This document shows positions 1 to 9,300 of a DNA stretch of 64,000 bases, piece after piece. Positions within the stretch are counted from its first letter, which is position 1. Each line of letters opens with the position of its first letter. A program made the position numbers and the translations under genes. Origin of the DNA: Saprospira grandis (GTDB lineage Bacteria; Bacteroidota; Bacteroidia; Chitinophagales; Saprospiraceae); assembly GCF_027594745.1 (NCBI RefSeq), contig NZ_CP110854.1, forward strand, positions 3,241,501 through 3,305,500. The letters are read 5' to 3'. The notes beneath the pieces are model-generated. The model was not told where the DNA came from. It was given only the letters and a program-made list of their open reading frames with translations, and did no database searches.

Positions 1-247
1 ACATAATACCTCGGGTAAATTCATCGAATCGGCGGCGGTTGGCTATGGCCACGGGAATCAGGTTACCGCAGATAGCAATCAGGTGGAGCGTGCTGTCCTT
101 AAAGCCCGGCCAAGCCGTGGCATAGGTATCTAGCGCTCCTGATTGTAGTAGGACTTTATTGATGGCAAAGACGAGGGCAAAGCTAATCAGGGGCGTAATG
201 AGTCCCCAAGCCAAGCCATATACCAATTGATCTTTAAACAGTTGCAT
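1..247 (-). CDS. Membrane protein of unknown function (3' end outside window)
   Basis: The visible N-terminal 82 codons start at an ATG just downstream of the surE stop, with a 3-bp gap, so the two genes are almost certainly co-transcribed. The peptide begins MQLFKDQLVYGLAWGLI and has two hydrophobic segments (about residues 8-30 and 55-70), followed by the basic stretch NRRRFDEF. This suggests a small multi-pass inner-membrane protein. No catalytic motif is visible. In many Bacteroidota surE is followed by a small membrane protein and then lpxB, so this may be that linker gene, but this is inference because the C-terminal part lies outside the window. Confidence 0.7.
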   Translation of the reverse strand, partial: MQLFKDQLVYGLAWGLITPLISFALVFAINKVLLQSGALDTYATAWPGFKDSTLHLIAICGNLIPVAIANRRRFDEFTRGIM

Positions 248-250
248 AGC

Positions 251-1021
251 TTATACTTCTTCCAGAAATTTGAGATGATTTAGAGCGGGATAGGCCGTGA
301 GGTCGTGCATAGAAGGCACCACCGAAACATAGCCATTTTCTAGGGCGCAGACGTCGGCATTTTCGTCTTCTTTGGCGAGGGTAAACTTGCCCGTGAGCCA
401 GTAGTACGTGCGGCCCATGGGGTCGGTATTTTCCAAAAAGTCTTCGGCCCAATGCCCCTCTGCCTGATGGCAAACCTTAATGCCTTTGATGGCATCGGCG
501 GGTAGTTTGGGGATATTGACATTGAGGAGAAGCGTTTCTTTTAGGCCTTGTTCTAGGACCTGCTTAATAATCTTGCGGGCATAGATTTTAGCGGCCGAAA
601 AATCGGCCTCAATGCTATAGTCGAGCAAAGAAAAACCGATAGAGGGAATCCCTTCTACGGAAGCCTCCATAGCGGCCGACATCGTGCCGGAGTAAATGAT
701 ATTGATCGAGGCATTGGAGCCATGGTTGATGCCCGAAATGCAGAGGTCAATATCTTCATTTTTAAGCAAAACATGCTTGGCCAATTTGACACAATCTACT
801 GGGGTGCCCGAGCAGGCATAGGCGGGAATCTTAGGGCCAAAAATCCGCTGTTCTTTGAGGCGGAGGGGGTGTTCTAGGGTAATGGCATGCCCTTGTCCAG
901 ATTGCGGACTATCGGGGGCCACCACATAGACCTGCCCAAATTCTTGGGCCACTTCTACTAGGGCGCGGATACCCGGGGCGCTTAGGCCGTCGTCATTGGT
1001 AACTAATATGTTTAGCGACAT
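251..1021 (-). CDS. surE: 5'/3'-nucleotidase SurE
   Basis: SurE is a metal-dependent nucleoside monophosphatase linked to stationary-phase survival. The 256-residue length is usual for the family. The N-terminal metal site VTNDDG (Asp10-Asp11) is intact, as are the phosphate loop APDSPQSG (Ser38 and Ser41) and the GINHGSN motif around Asn99. The start is the ATG giving MSLNILVTNDDG, the canonical SurE N terminus. It lies 14 bp after the acetyltransferase gene and 3 bp before a membrane-protein gene, in an operon headed by a 7TM-HD phosphohydrolase. The protein is cytoplasmic. Confidence 0.97.
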   Translation of the reverse strand: MSLNILVTNDDGLSAPGIRALVEVAQEFGQVYVVAPDSPQSGQGHAITLEHPLRLKEQRIFGPKIPAYACSGTPVDCVKLAKHVLLKNEDIDLCISGINHGSNASINIIYSGTMSAAMEASVEGIPSIGFSLLDYSIEADFSAAKIYARKIIKQVLEQGLKETLLLNVNIPKLPADAIKGIKVCHQAEGHWAEDFLENTDPMGRTYYWLTGKFTLAKEDENADVCALENGYVSVVPSMHDLTAYPALNHLKFLEEV

Positions 1022-1035
1022 AATTTAGGTAGCGT

Positions 1036-1539
1036 TTAAAAGAGTTTAGCCATTAGATATTCGTCAATGTACTCGCCATTGACTCTGGCCGAATGTTTTT
1101 TGGTGCCTTCTATTTCAAAGCCTCGTTTTTTGTAAAGGGCGACCCCTCTTTCGTTATGGGTCATGACGGTGAGCTCTAGGCGATGGATGCCGTTTTCTTG
1201 GGCCCAATCTTCTAGGGCGGCAAAGAGGGCGTTGCCTAGCCCTTGGCCCCAAAATTCTTTGAGGACCGAGATGCCAATATGCATAGCATGCTTAATGCGC
1301 TCGCCCCGACCATAGGGGAAGCTGCCCGCAATATGGCCAATAAAGCGGCCGCTTTCTTCTTCTACCGCCAAAAAGATGCGATGAATGCCCGTAGCAACCG
1401 CCATGCGCAGCTGAAAGCTGTTCATTTGCCGCTCGCCAGGCTCTTGCAACATAAAGTTACTTTCGGCATCGGTGGTTTGCAATAGCTCAATAAAGGCCTT
1501 GGCATCTTGGGGTTTCATGGCACGGATAATATAGCCCAT
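1036..1539 (-). CDS. GNAT-family N-acetyltransferase
   Basis: This is a single-domain Gcn5-related acetyltransferase of 167 residues. The acetyl-CoA motif A is visible as ISVLKEFWGQGLGNAL (about residues 90-105), and motif B follows as NERGVALYKKRGFEIEGT, the usual pyrophosphate-loop and helix arrangement. The shape is like RimJ/RimL and spermidine/diamine-type acetyltransferases, but the substrate cannot be read from sequence. It lies 2 bp downstream of the 7TM-HD gene and 14 bp upstream of surE, so it is the middle gene of that operon. Confidence 0.9.
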   Translation of the reverse strand: MGYIIRAMKPQDAKAFIELLQTTDAESNFMLQEPGERQMNSFQLRMAVATGIHRIFLAVEEESGRFIGHIAGSFPYGRGERIKHAMHIGISVLKEFWGQGLGNALFAALEDWAQENGIHRLELTVMTHNERGVALYKKRGFEIEGTKKHSARVNGEYIDEYLMAKLF

Positions 1540-1541
1540 AG

Positions 1542-3683
1542 TTATTCAGATTTCTTTTTCTGTTCTTCGGGGTACTCAATGCGCACATGCTGGATACTGC
1601 GAAGCATTTTCTTGAATACCGCCTTAATTTGATCGAGTTCTTTAAAGGTAATGTTTGTGTTTTGCAATTGGCCCAGCTCTAATTTGAACTTGACAATTTT
1701 ATCTACCAATTGGTCAATATCTTGGCCCGTAGGATTTTTTAAGCTTTTGGATGCCGCCTCAATAGAGTCGGCCAACATCAATATGGCCTCTTCTTTATTT
1801 CTGGGGGCTGGTCCAGGATAAGTAAAGTCGGCCGGGTCTACATTTAAGTCAGGATTCTCCTTTTGGTACATCCGATAGAAATATTCTACTCTTGTGCTGC
1901 CGTGATGCGTGGCAATAAAATCAACCAAAGCCCGAGGTAAACGGTATTTTTTGGCCAACTTAACGCCCTCGGTCACATGCCCAATAATCATAGCCGCACT
2001 TTCTTTATAAGTCAATTCCTCATGCGGATTATATTGGTTTTGGTTCTCTATAAAGTAAGGCGGATTGAGCATTTTACCAATGTCATGATAAAGGGCCCCA
2101 ACCTTGACGAGTAGGGCGTTTCCCCCTACTTCCGAGCAAGCGGCTTCGGCCAAGTTGGCCACCTGCAAGGAGTGTTGCATGGTGCCCGGCGCTTTGAGCG
2201 ATAGCTCTTTGAGCAAGGGCTTATTGAGGTCCGAAAGTTCTACCAAAGTGATTTCAGAGATAAGCCCAAAGATGCGTTCTAGCAAGGGAATCAAAGGGTA
2301 GGTGAGTAGGGTCAAAAAGACGTTAAAGCTAATCCAACCCAAGTTGCCCCATTCTACACCCTCTTCAATCAAGCGACCATCTTCGGCCAAAACAGGCGAA
2401 AAGGCCCCTTTGTGAATGAGCTCTAGCCCTAAATAACAAGCGGCATAGGCTATTCCGATATAAAGGACCGCAAAAAAGAAGTCGGTCAAATAACGGGTTT
2501 TTCGCTTGGTCAATACGGCCACCATGCCCACAATAATCTGGACCAAAATAAATTGATAGTCCAACGAAAGCAGCATACTCGCAATCAGAATGATCACAAT
2601 ATGCGTAAAGAGCGCCATCTGAGCCGAAAAGAAGTTCTTGATGACAATAGGCACAATGCAAAAGGGAATCAGATAAGAGCTCAGCTCTGGCAGTTGGTCT
2701 ACCGCAAAAGATAGATAGGAGTAGCCCGCAATAAAGACCAAAATAAGGCTTAGGTGCTGGTTGTTGTTAAAGAGCTCTGGCGAATAGGTCCGCATGAAAA
2801 TACTAAAAATAGCAATCAGGGCCAAGGTCAAGAGTAGGTAGCCCAAATAAATCAAAAAGCCGTTTTTGTGCTGGTTGATCTCTTGGTCATATTTTTCTTT
2901 GTAGGAAATTAGCTTGGCATAAGCCGTAGAATCTACCAATTCATTTCGTCGAATGATTAGCTCGCCCGCCTTGACCATCCCTCTGGTCAGCGAGACATTA
3001 TCAATGGCTAAGGCTTTGTTTTTGGCGGTCAAGGAGGCATCGTAGTTGATGTCGGCCTGGGCCATCAAACTGTCTAATAGGGCCAAAAGGAGCTCGGTTT
3101 GCTCCGAGCTTTGGGGCAGTTGGCCCAAGCTATCGACCACAATCTGGGCGGCCTCCCGCTGCGAAAGGAAGTCGAGGGCCTGATGCTCCCCCAATTCTAC
3201 TTGCTGTTCAATGAGGCGAAATTGCAGCTCTTTGCCCTCTGCCTGATGCTGGCTGGCCAACTCAATGATGTGCTGCTCATAGGTTTTGGCCAGCAGGCCT
3301 TGCCCCAAATCTTGGGCTTGGCTACTATCTATTAGGGCCCGAATACTATCATTCAATTGCTGGTAGCGCTGGGCAAAAGCCGTTTCAAAGCTCGCAATTT
3401 GCTCTTGGCCCAAGGCCGCATTCAAGCGATAATAAGGCATGAAGTCTTTGGCCAAATATTCCTTTTCTTGGGCCAATAGGGTTTCCGATTTCTTAATCGG
3501 AAAGGCAAAAGGTGCTCTGAGGTCCTCATAACGCCAACTTTCTCCCGGCTCAAAGTTATAATCCAAACGGATGTTGTTGGGAAAAAAGAGGCTAATAAAT
3601 AAAACTAAAGCCCCTAACAAAACATAGCGCACAATATGCGGAATGGTTTGTAGGTATTGCTGTATCGCATTTTTCTTTTTCAT
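1542..3683 (-). CDS. 7TM-HD family membrane phosphohydrolase (PgpH/YqfF-like)
   Basis: The 713-residue protein has the architecture of the PgpH family: an N-terminal transmembrane segment (IVRYVLLGALVLFISLFF), a long Ala/Gln/Leu-rich extracytoplasmic domain (about residues 45-270), a bundle of about seven transmembrane helices (about 275-480) and a cytoplasmic HD domain. The HD motif is LYHDIGKM (about His533-Asp534), followed by the later histidines HVTEG and ATHHGS and by ADSIEAAS. Characterised PgpH proteins hydrolyse cyclic di-AMP, so a second-messenger phosphodiesterase role is a fair inference. The ATG giving MKKKNAIQQYL was preferred over an upstream one because the extra 13 residues would run into a promoter-like stretch. 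Confidence 0.9.
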   Translation of the reverse strand: MKKKNAIQQYLQTIPHIVRYVLLGALVLFISLFFPNNIRLDYNFEPGESWRYEDLRAPFAFPIKKSETLLAQEKEYLAKDFMPYYRLNAALGQEQIASFETAFAQRYQQLNDSIRALIDSSQAQDLGQGLLAKTYEQHIIELASQHQAEGKELQFRLIEQQVELGEHQALDFLSQREAAQIVVDSLGQLPQSSEQTELLLALLDSLMAQADINYDASLTAKNKALAIDNVSLTRGMVKAGELIIRRNELVDSTAYAKLISYKEKYDQEINQHKNGFLIYLGYLLLTLALIAIFSIFMRTYSPELFNNNQHLSLILVFIAGYSYLSFAVDQLPELSSYLIPFCIVPIVIKNFFSAQMALFTHIVIILIASMLLSLDYQFILVQIIVGMVAVLTKRKTRYLTDFFFAVLYIGIAYAACYLGLELIHKGAFSPVLAEDGRLIEEGVEWGNLGWISFNVFLTLLTYPLIPLLERIFGLISEITLVELSDLNKPLLKELSLKAPGTMQHSLQVANLAEAACSEVGGNALLVKVGALYHDIGKMLNPPYFIENQNQYNPHEELTYKESAAMIIGHVTEGVKLAKKYRLPRALVDFIATHHGSTRVEYFYRMYQKENPDLNVDPADFTYPGPAPRNKEEAILMLADSIEAASKSLKNPTGQDIDQLVDKIVKFKLELGQLQNTNITFKELDQIKAVFKKMLRSIQHVRIEYPEEQKKKSE

Positions 3684-3753
3684 AATTGTTTTTTGCAGTC
3701 TGGCCAAAATACAAAGATTCAATGGCTTTGCTGTGGGCTCTTCTGTTTTTTTT

Positions 3754-4120
3754 GGGGCCCGCGGCCAGCAAGCTGGCCGCCGCTATGCTCCGCCGCTCGC
3801 AAGTCTGCTCGGCCCTGCGCGGGCTGCGCCCGCTGGGTCTGGCCTTCGGCCACGGCTGCGCAGCGCTGGGCCCGCCCGATGCGCAAATAAAAAGGCCAGC
3901 GCTCTGCAGAGCGCTGGCCAAGTTGGTCCATTCGTCAATTTAATTAGGGCGGCTCGGCCAAGAGGCGGCTGTTCAGCCGCCTATCGGCTGAGGGGCTGTA
4001 GCAGGGCCGCCGAAGGCGGCAGACCCAAGGCTTTTGAAGCAAAGCGAAAAAGCCTGCAGGGCCGAGCAGACCTGCGAGCTGCGCAATGGCCCGACCCGAG
4101 CGAAGCGAGCGGGCAGCCCC
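3754..4120. repeat. GC-rich intergenic element E1 (types C and B, head to head)
   Basis: The forward half begins GGGGCCCGCGGCCAGC and carries the core GCTCGCAAGTCTGCTCGGCC at 3795. The reverse half ends in GGGCAGCCCC and carries the inverted core at 4059. Many small GC hairpins with non-identical arms are visible, such as GGCCAGCAAGCTGGCC and GCCGCCGAAGGCGGC. It fills the gap between two minus-strand genes, and its GGGGC-type end lies within 10 bases of the FG-GAP gene stop. Open frames here are artefacts of the high GC content. Confidence 0.85.
3894..3919 (-). terminator. Rho-independent terminator with perfect palindrome
   Basis: This is a perfect 26-bp palindrome centred on CTGCAG with arms GGCCAGCGCTCTG. 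On the minus strand it is followed by TTTTTATTTG. It sits downstream of the two FG-GAP genes and upstream of the 7TM-HD operon, as expected for the 3' end of the FG-GAP transcript. Confidence 0.75.
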
Positions 4121-4126
4121 AAATCA

Positions 4127-6358
4127 TTATCGAATAATTAGTTTTTGTACTTCTTGTTGGCCCGTTTTGCTGCGATACTGCAACAAATACTGCCCAGCGG
4201 GCAAGTCCGTCAACTGAAAGCTGCTATACTGCTGCCCTTGGACCAACTGCTGCTGCTCAATGAGGCGGCCCATGAGGTCAAACAAAAAGAGCTGTCCCCC
4301 CGCTGCTAATGGCGCTTCCCATTTTACGACAAATTCGCCTTGGTTAGGGTTGGGAAAGAGGCTAAAGCTGCTGCTTTGGGCCAATACATTATGGCTAGTT
4401 GTGGTATCTACATAAGAAGGGCGGTAAAAAGAAAGCCCCCCGCGGATGTTGCCCAGCACAAAGTCGCGCTCGCCATCTCCATCCAGATCGGCCACGGCAA
4501 TGCTGCTGTTTCTTCCCTGCCAAAAGCCCATAAAGTCTAGACTGAGGGTGTCATAAAGGCCCGTTACATTACCATCAATATTGTTAAACTGTAGGATTTT
4601 GCCGTCATCATAGCCCAAAAAGAGCTCAAAGTCGGTCCCTAGATCTACAAAATGTGGCGCGGCCAAGCTGCCCCCATAGGCCGTGAGGTCAAAACCAAAG
4701 GCATTGCTGCTTGGGCTGCTTGGAAAGTCGGGGGTATTGGCGTCTCCATCATTTTCATAATAGTACATTCGGCCAATATCATTACCGACCACAAGGTCGA
4801 GGTCGCCATCTCGGTCCAAATCCATAAGTTGCGGATAAGCGACGCTACCCGCATCAATGCCCGCAAAACTATCTGTGCGGTTGCCCCAAATCATAGCCTG
4901 GTTGGCCCCTGCGGTATTCTCAATAAGGTCTAAGGTGCCATCTACCAAACCGACCAAAAGGTCTTGGTCGCCATCGCCGTCAATATCGCCAAAGGTAGGG
5001 ACAAAAGACTGTTCGCCCAAGCTAGCTAAGCCTGCAAAGTCTTCATCCATCAACTGAAAGACAGGAGCTGTTGCGGTACCTACATTTTCATAATAATGTA
5101 GGCTAGTACTAAAGACATTAAAGGTGTCGGTATAGGCAAAATGCCCGACCACTAGGTCCAAAAGGCCATCGGCATTGACATCCACAATTGTGGGGAAGCT
5201 TCCCATGCCCAAATCAATCATCTGCCCCACCATAAAGTCCTTTTGCTGAAACTCCAATTGCATAGTTGAGTCGGGGCTGTTGTTGAGGTAGAGCCAAGAA
5301 ACAGAGTCGGTAACGGCCTCTCCTGTAGCTAGCTCGGTGGGGCTGGCAATCATGTCTTTATCGCCATCATTGTCTACATCTACAAAGTAGCCTGCGGGAT
5401 AGCTAAATACATTTACAGGAACATCATAGCTAGGGTAAGTGATGTCTTGAGAAACAAAGAGGAAGGTGTCATTAACAATCTCGGCAGTAAGCATATTGAG
5501 CGTGTTTACACTCACATCGCCCATGAGCAGGTCCATTTTGCGGTCGGCATTCCAGTCTACTAAGGTCACCGTAGACCCAATATGCCGAGGGTTGGCCATC
5601 CGTCCCCAATAGGGATTGCCCGCACAGCTATCGACATCATTACTCAAGATGCCCACATTATCAAAGCCACTTTCCGAGAACATGCCATGGCATTCGTGCT
5701 CCAGAATAAAGTTGAGCGAGTCACAACCATGTCCATCATCCATAGAGGTGTTGCGGTAGTAATAGACATTCCGCTGAAAGGTAAAGTCTAGGGTAAAGGC
5801 GGCAATATCTAGGTCGCCATCAAAGTCAATATCTTCAATGGCGGGAACATCGGGATTAAAAATAAAGATATCGCTGACCCCAAACTGAGGGTGGGTATAT
5901 TCCAATAAGGGATTGTAAAGGTCAAACTCTAGCTCATTATCGGCATTGTAGCGTCCTTTATAGACGCCAATTCCGCCAGAGGTAAAGGGGGGTTGATTAA
6001 AGAAGAAGAGGTCGGCAATGCCGTCACAGTTAAAGTCACGGGCCAGCATGAAGTTGCGGGTCCCCTGCGGAAAGTTCTTCTGGTATTTGGGGGCGTATTT
6101 ATAGTTGATTTCATTGGGCCCACCTTCATTGAGAAAGGTCAAGGCAATTTGCCCAGAACGATCATAGACCAATAGGTCCATTTTACCGTCATTGTTGAGG
6201 TCTAATTCTGAGTACTGTGGAGTATTTAAGCCACCCAATGCGCCATATAGAAGGGTATCCCCATTGCTATTGATCACTGGGGGAACCCAAGGCTCTACGG
6301 TTTGGCCAAAGCTAAGGCCAGCGAAGAGCAAAAGAGGGAGTAAAAGTAGTTTATGCAT
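4127..6358 (-). CDS. Secreted FG-GAP/VCBS repeat protein with T9SS sorting domain (copy 1)
   Basis: This 743-residue protein starts with the signal peptide MHKLLLLPLLLFAGLSFG, which fixes the start; an upstream in-frame start would bury the signal. The body has repeated calcium-binding-like Asp clusters such as DLNNDGKMDLLVYD, DFNCDGIADL, DIDFDGDLDI, DVDNDGDKDM and DRDGDLDLVVGND, typical of FG-GAP/VCBS beta-propeller blades. The last 80 residues (from LFPNPNQGEFVVKW to QEVQKLIIR) form a type A T9SS C-terminal signal, so the protein is probably exported across the outer membrane and attached to the surface. It is the second gene of a tandem pair, 37 bp after its paralog. A role in adhesion is inference. 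Confidence 0.93.
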   Translation of the reverse strand: MHKLLLLPLLLFAGLSFGQTVEPWVPPVINSNGDTLLYGALGGLNTPQYSELDLNNDGKMDLLVYDRSGQIALTFLNEGGPNEINYKYAPKYQKNFPQGTRNFMLARDFNCDGIADLFFFNQPPFTSGGIGVYKGRYNADNELEFDLYNPLLEYTHPQFGVSDIFIFNPDVPAIEDIDFDGDLDIAAFTLDFTFQRNVYYYRNTSMDDGHGCDSLNFILEHECHGMFSESGFDNVGILSNDVDSCAGNPYWGRMANPRHIGSTVTLVDWNADRKMDLLMGDVSVNTLNMLTAEIVNDTFLFVSQDITYPSYDVPVNVFSYPAGYFVDVDNDGDKDMIASPTELATGEAVTDSVSWLYLNNSPDSTMQLEFQQKDFMVGQMIDLGMGSFPTIVDVNADGLLDLVVGHFAYTDTFNVFSTSLHYYENVGTATAPVFQLMDEDFAGLASLGEQSFVPTFGDIDGDGDQDLLVGLVDGTLDLIENTAGANQAMIWGNRTDSFAGIDAGSVAYPQLMDLDRDGDLDLVVGNDIGRMYYYENDGDANTPDFPSSPSSNAFGFDLTAYGGSLAAPHFVDLGTDFELFLGYDDGKILQFNNIDGNVTGLYDTLSLDFMGFWQGRNSSIAVADLDGDGERDFVLGNIRGGLSFYRPSYVDTTTSHNVLAQSSSFSLFPNPNQGEFVVKWEAPLAAGGQLFLFDLMGRLIEQQQLVQGQQYSSFQLTDLPAGQYLLQYRSKTGQQEVQKLIIR

Positions 6359-6395
6359 AATGCAAGAGATTTTAAATGAGTTTTTTAAGTCACTT

Positions 6396-8591
6396 TTAAT
6401 ATAAAACAAGTATTTGATAATAAGGGCTGCCTGTTTTACTTTTTATGGTTAAAATGTATTGTCCAGCTTCAAGAAAAGAAAGGTCGAGCTGTTGTTGGTT
6501 TTGTCCATTTAAGGGCTGCTGATAGACCAATTGGCCCAAGGGGCTGTAAAGGCAGAGTTGCTGCCCTTTAGCCAAGGATGGCCCCTCTAGCTGAATGATG
6601 CCTTGAGTCGGATTGGGCCAAATGTTTAGCGGGGCCAAGGGGGCAGGGGCTAGGCTGCTGCTCACTAGCTGATAGTAAGCCGAAACACCTCCTCTGCGGT
6701 TGCCAATGAAGTAGGTCGTTTGTCCCTGCCCAAAGGCCGTAGAGGCGGCTATGGCCGTTTGCCAACCCTCATCAATTTGGTCCAAAGGGTGGCTAATGCT
6801 GCGGTAGGCCCCCAAAATGTTCTGCTCAATGCTGTCGTAGCTCCAGATCTCCCCAGTTTGGCCGCCCACAAATAGCCGGTATTCTTGACCCAAATCTAAA
6901 AAGAAGGGGGCCGAGTTGCCTTCTGTAAAGCCCGGCTGACGGGTATCTATAAAGCCTAGGCTGTTTGTGCTCGGGCTAGCCGAGTACTGGGCCTGACTGC
7001 TATCGCCTGTATTTTCAAAGTAGTTGATATTGCCATTTTTCTCTCCACAAACTAGGTCTAGGTCGCCATCTCGGTCCAAGTCTACCCATTGTGGATGCGC
7101 ATTTTGGCCCACATCAATGCCCTGATAGGGCAGGGGCGTGGCTAGTTGTGGCGCTTGAGCCGAGCCCGTATTCTGCAAGAAGTATAATTGCCCATCATCC
7201 AAACCGACCAAAAGGTCCAAATCGCCATCGGCATCTATATCGGCTGCCGTAGGGACCAAACGATGCAGGTTGTATTGCCGCAATTGGCCCAAATCATCGT
7301 TCTGCTGCCTAAAGCTGGGCTGAAGGTCACTGCCTTGGTTTTCAAAGTACCAAAGTCCAGCCGTATAGTTGTTGCCGGCCTGATAGCTACCATAATGTCC
7401 CAAAATGAGGTCTTGGTCGCCATCGCCATCCCAATCGGCTAAAAGCGGAAAAGCATTGGTGCCTAGGTCCAACATCTCTTCAATTAAAAAATGATTGCTT
7501 TGTAGCTGCAACTGCGGTTGGCTGTTGCTGCCCGTATTTTTATAGAGTAATAAACTGCGGTCCTCCGAGGCAAAGTCTCGGTTACTGCTGGCCAAAAAGT
7601 CTTTGATGCCGTCCCCATCTACATCCTCATAGAAGGCGGCGGGAAAAAGCTCTACGGCTGCCGCTTGGCCCGTCGGAAAGTTTACATTTTGTTGGTCAAA
7701 CCAAGCGGTATCGTTTTGCCCGCCATTGCGCAAGGCAATGAGATTGGGAAAAGAGAGGTCGCCCAGAATGAGGTCTTTGTCTTGGTCGCCATCTAGGTCC
7801 AAACTAAGCAGACTAGAGCCCGCATGACGGCCCGACTGCGGCCTCAGGGCGGTCCAACCGGCCCAATTGGCACAGCTATCTATTCTTGGACTAAGGTCCA
7901 GTTCGGCCTGCAAACCACTTTCATAGGCCCGCCCCCAGCAGTCATCGGCTAAGGTGAAATGCAGACTATCGCAGGCATGCCCTTCTTCTATAGATTGGTT
8001 TTTAAAGTATTCAATATAGCCTCCAGAGGGGTTAAAGGTCAGGATGTCAAGGTCGCCATCTCCATCTATATCATCAATGGCGGGAATATCTATGGTACTC
8101 AGGAAGATAGTTTCTCTTTGGCCCTGGACATCTCTGTAGAATAGTTTTTCTCCAGCAGTGCTCCAACTGAGCTGCCCCGCCAAATTGAGCTCTCCCTTAT
8201 AGGCAATGATCCCCGTCTGCCCCAGGCCAATATCCTGAAAGTAGCTAAAGAGGTCCGGAATCCCATCGCAGTTGTAGTCTCTCACGAGCATAAAGTGTTG
8301 TAGTTCGGCAAGTGGAAAGGCGGAGCGCAGCGCTGGCCGAGGCAAATAGCTGCCATCGCTTTGCAAGCTATAAATATCAATAGTTTGGCCCACTCGGTCA
8401 AATAAGATGAGCTCTGGGGCTTGGTCGCCGTCTAGGTCGGCAGTAGAGAGTTGTGGCGAGTTGAGTCCGCCCTGCCAAGCTAGCTCAAGGGGCTGCCCAT
8501 TGCTCCCGATTAAGGGAAATTGGGCCTCAGGAAGCTGGGCCATCAGCTGTCCGCTCAACCATAAACAGACTAATAATAAGCTATTTTTCAT
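6396..8591 (-). CDS. Secreted FG-GAP/VCBS repeat protein with T9SS sorting domain (copy 2)
   Basis: This 731-residue paralog of the next gene downstream has the same layout. A signal peptide (MKNSLLLVCLWLSGQLMAQ) leads into FG-GAP/VCBS Asp-rich blades (DLDGDQAPELILFD, DYNCDGIPDL, DIDGDGDLDI, DVDGDGIKDF, DWDGDGDQDLILGH, DRDGDLDLVCGE). A C-terminal T9SS type A tail runs from IWPNPTQGIIQLEG to YYQILVLY. The two copies share blade order and conserved landmarks such as the cysteine-containing ACDSLHFTL segment, so they arose by tandem duplication, but they have diverged substantially. The pair probably forms one transcript ending at the palindromic terminator at 3894. Confidence 0.93.
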   Translation of the reverse strand: MKNSLLLVCLWLSGQLMAQLPEAQFPLIGSNGQPLELAWQGGLNSPQLSTADLDGDQAPELILFDRVGQTIDIYSLQSDGSYLPRPALRSAFPLAELQHFMLVRDYNCDGIPDLFSYFQDIGLGQTGIIAYKGELNLAGQLSWSTAGEKLFYRDVQGQRETIFLSTIDIPAIDDIDGDGDLDILTFNPSGGYIEYFKNQSIEEGHACDSLHFTLADDCWGRAYESGLQAELDLSPRIDSCANWAGWTALRPQSGRHAGSSLLSLDLDGDQDKDLILGDLSFPNLIALRNGGQNDTAWFDQQNVNFPTGQAAAVELFPAAFYEDVDGDGIKDFLASSNRDFASEDRSLLLYKNTGSNSQPQLQLQSNHFLIEEMLDLGTNAFPLLADWDGDGDQDLILGHYGSYQAGNNYTAGLWYFENQGSDLQPSFRQQNDDLGQLRQYNLHRLVPTAADIDADGDLDLLVGLDDGQLYFLQNTGSAQAPQLATPLPYQGIDVGQNAHPQWVDLDRDGDLDLVCGEKNGNINYFENTGDSSQAQYSASPSTNSLGFIDTRQPGFTEGNSAPFFLDLGQEYRLFVGGQTGEIWSYDSIEQNILGAYRSISHPLDQIDEGWQTAIAASTAFGQGQTTYFIGNRRGGVSAYYQLVSSSLAPAPLAPLNIWPNPTQGIIQLEGPSLAKGQQLCLYSPLGQLVYQQPLNGQNQQQLDLSFLEAGQYILTIKSKTGSPYYQILVLY

Positions 8592-8626
8592 CTTCTTTAT
8601 GTGATTGTTTTTACTTTTCTTCTTTT

Positions 8627-8989
8627 GGGGCTGCCCACTCGCTTCGCTCGGGTCGGGCCATTGCGCAGCTCGCAGGTCTGCTCGGCCCTTCGGCGGCTTT
8701 GCCGCCTCGGTCTGCCGCCTGCGGCGGCCCTGCTACAGCCCCTCAGCCGCGGGCCTTCGGCCCTTTTTAAAGGTATTGCTTTGCCATCTTATGGGAATGA
8801 GCGGAAGCCCCCTCATCAATTGAATTTACAGCTAGCAGGCGGCGAAGCCGCCGCAGGCCCAGCGCTGCGGAGGGGTGGCCCGAAGGGCCAGACCAAAGCC
8901 GCCGCAGGCGGCTGCAGGGCCGAACAGAGAGTGAGCCCCGTAGCATAGCGGCGGCCGACCTAGCCGAAGGCTAGCCGGCCGCGGGCCCC
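8627..8989. repeat. GC-rich intergenic element E2 (type B forward, type C reverse)
   Basis: The forward half starts GGGGCTGCCCACTCGC and has its core at 8668. It ends near CTACAGCCCCTCAGCCGC followed by GGGCCTTCGGCCCTTTTT, which looks like an intrinsic terminator hairpin. The reverse half, from about 8834, has a degenerate core and ends in GCGGGCCCC a few bases before the stop of the small minus-strand gene. No credible coding sequence lies within. Confidence 0.85.
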
Positions 8990-8994
8990 AAATC

Positions 8995-9288
8995 CTAATC
9001 TTCTGGACAAGCGCTCCAGATAGCGGGAAAATCTGCTTTTGGAAAACTTTGGGCCAGATAGTCCCAAGCTTGAGCATCTTGCGCCTTAATCTCCTGCCAC
9101 CAACTGGGGCTAAACACCTGGCCAAGCTCCTCCCCGTTCTTTTCGGCTTCTTTGAGGGCCTTTTGGACCAAAGCGCTCCAGTAGGCTTGTTTTTCCTCGG
9201 CCGTTTTGGCGGGGTAGGTTTCGGACCAAAATAAATCAGTACTCTTCTTTAGCTTTTCGAGCCAATTGTTTTTTTTCTTTTCTTTCAT
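8995..9288 (-). CDS. Small charged hypothetical protein
   Basis: This 97-residue protein is rich in Lys, Glu, Trp and Ala, starts MKEKKKNNWLEKLKKS and ends FPAIWSACPED. It has no signal peptide, membrane segment or known catalytic motif, and looks like a small cytoplasmic helical protein. The five tryptophans and the paired WW (SPSWWQEIK) are its most distinctive features. It is transcribed divergently from the outer-membrane barrel gene across a short shared promoter region containing a 19-bp dyad. Function is unknown. The coding call rests on normal amino-acid composition and a start placed just beyond the divergent promoter. Confidence 0.7.
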   Translation of the reverse strand: MKEKKKNNWLEKLKKSTDLFWSETYPAKTAEEKQAYWSALVQKALKEAEKNGEELGQVFSPSWWQEIKAQDAQAWDYLAQSFPKADFPAIWSACPED

Positions 9289-9300
9289 GGTAGTTATAAG

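Noticed and set aside
3894..3919. Transposon end or recombination site at the 26-bp perfect palindrome
   Set aside because: On the minus strand it is followed by a T-run and lies just downstream of a minus-strand operon, so a terminator explains it.
3643..4137. Long GC-rich open frames through element E1, and similar frames in other GC-rich elements
   Set aside because: They encode Arg/Ala/Gly/Pro-rich sequence that changes with each repeat copy, occur in several frames at once, and fall on known repeat cores. They are composition artefacts.
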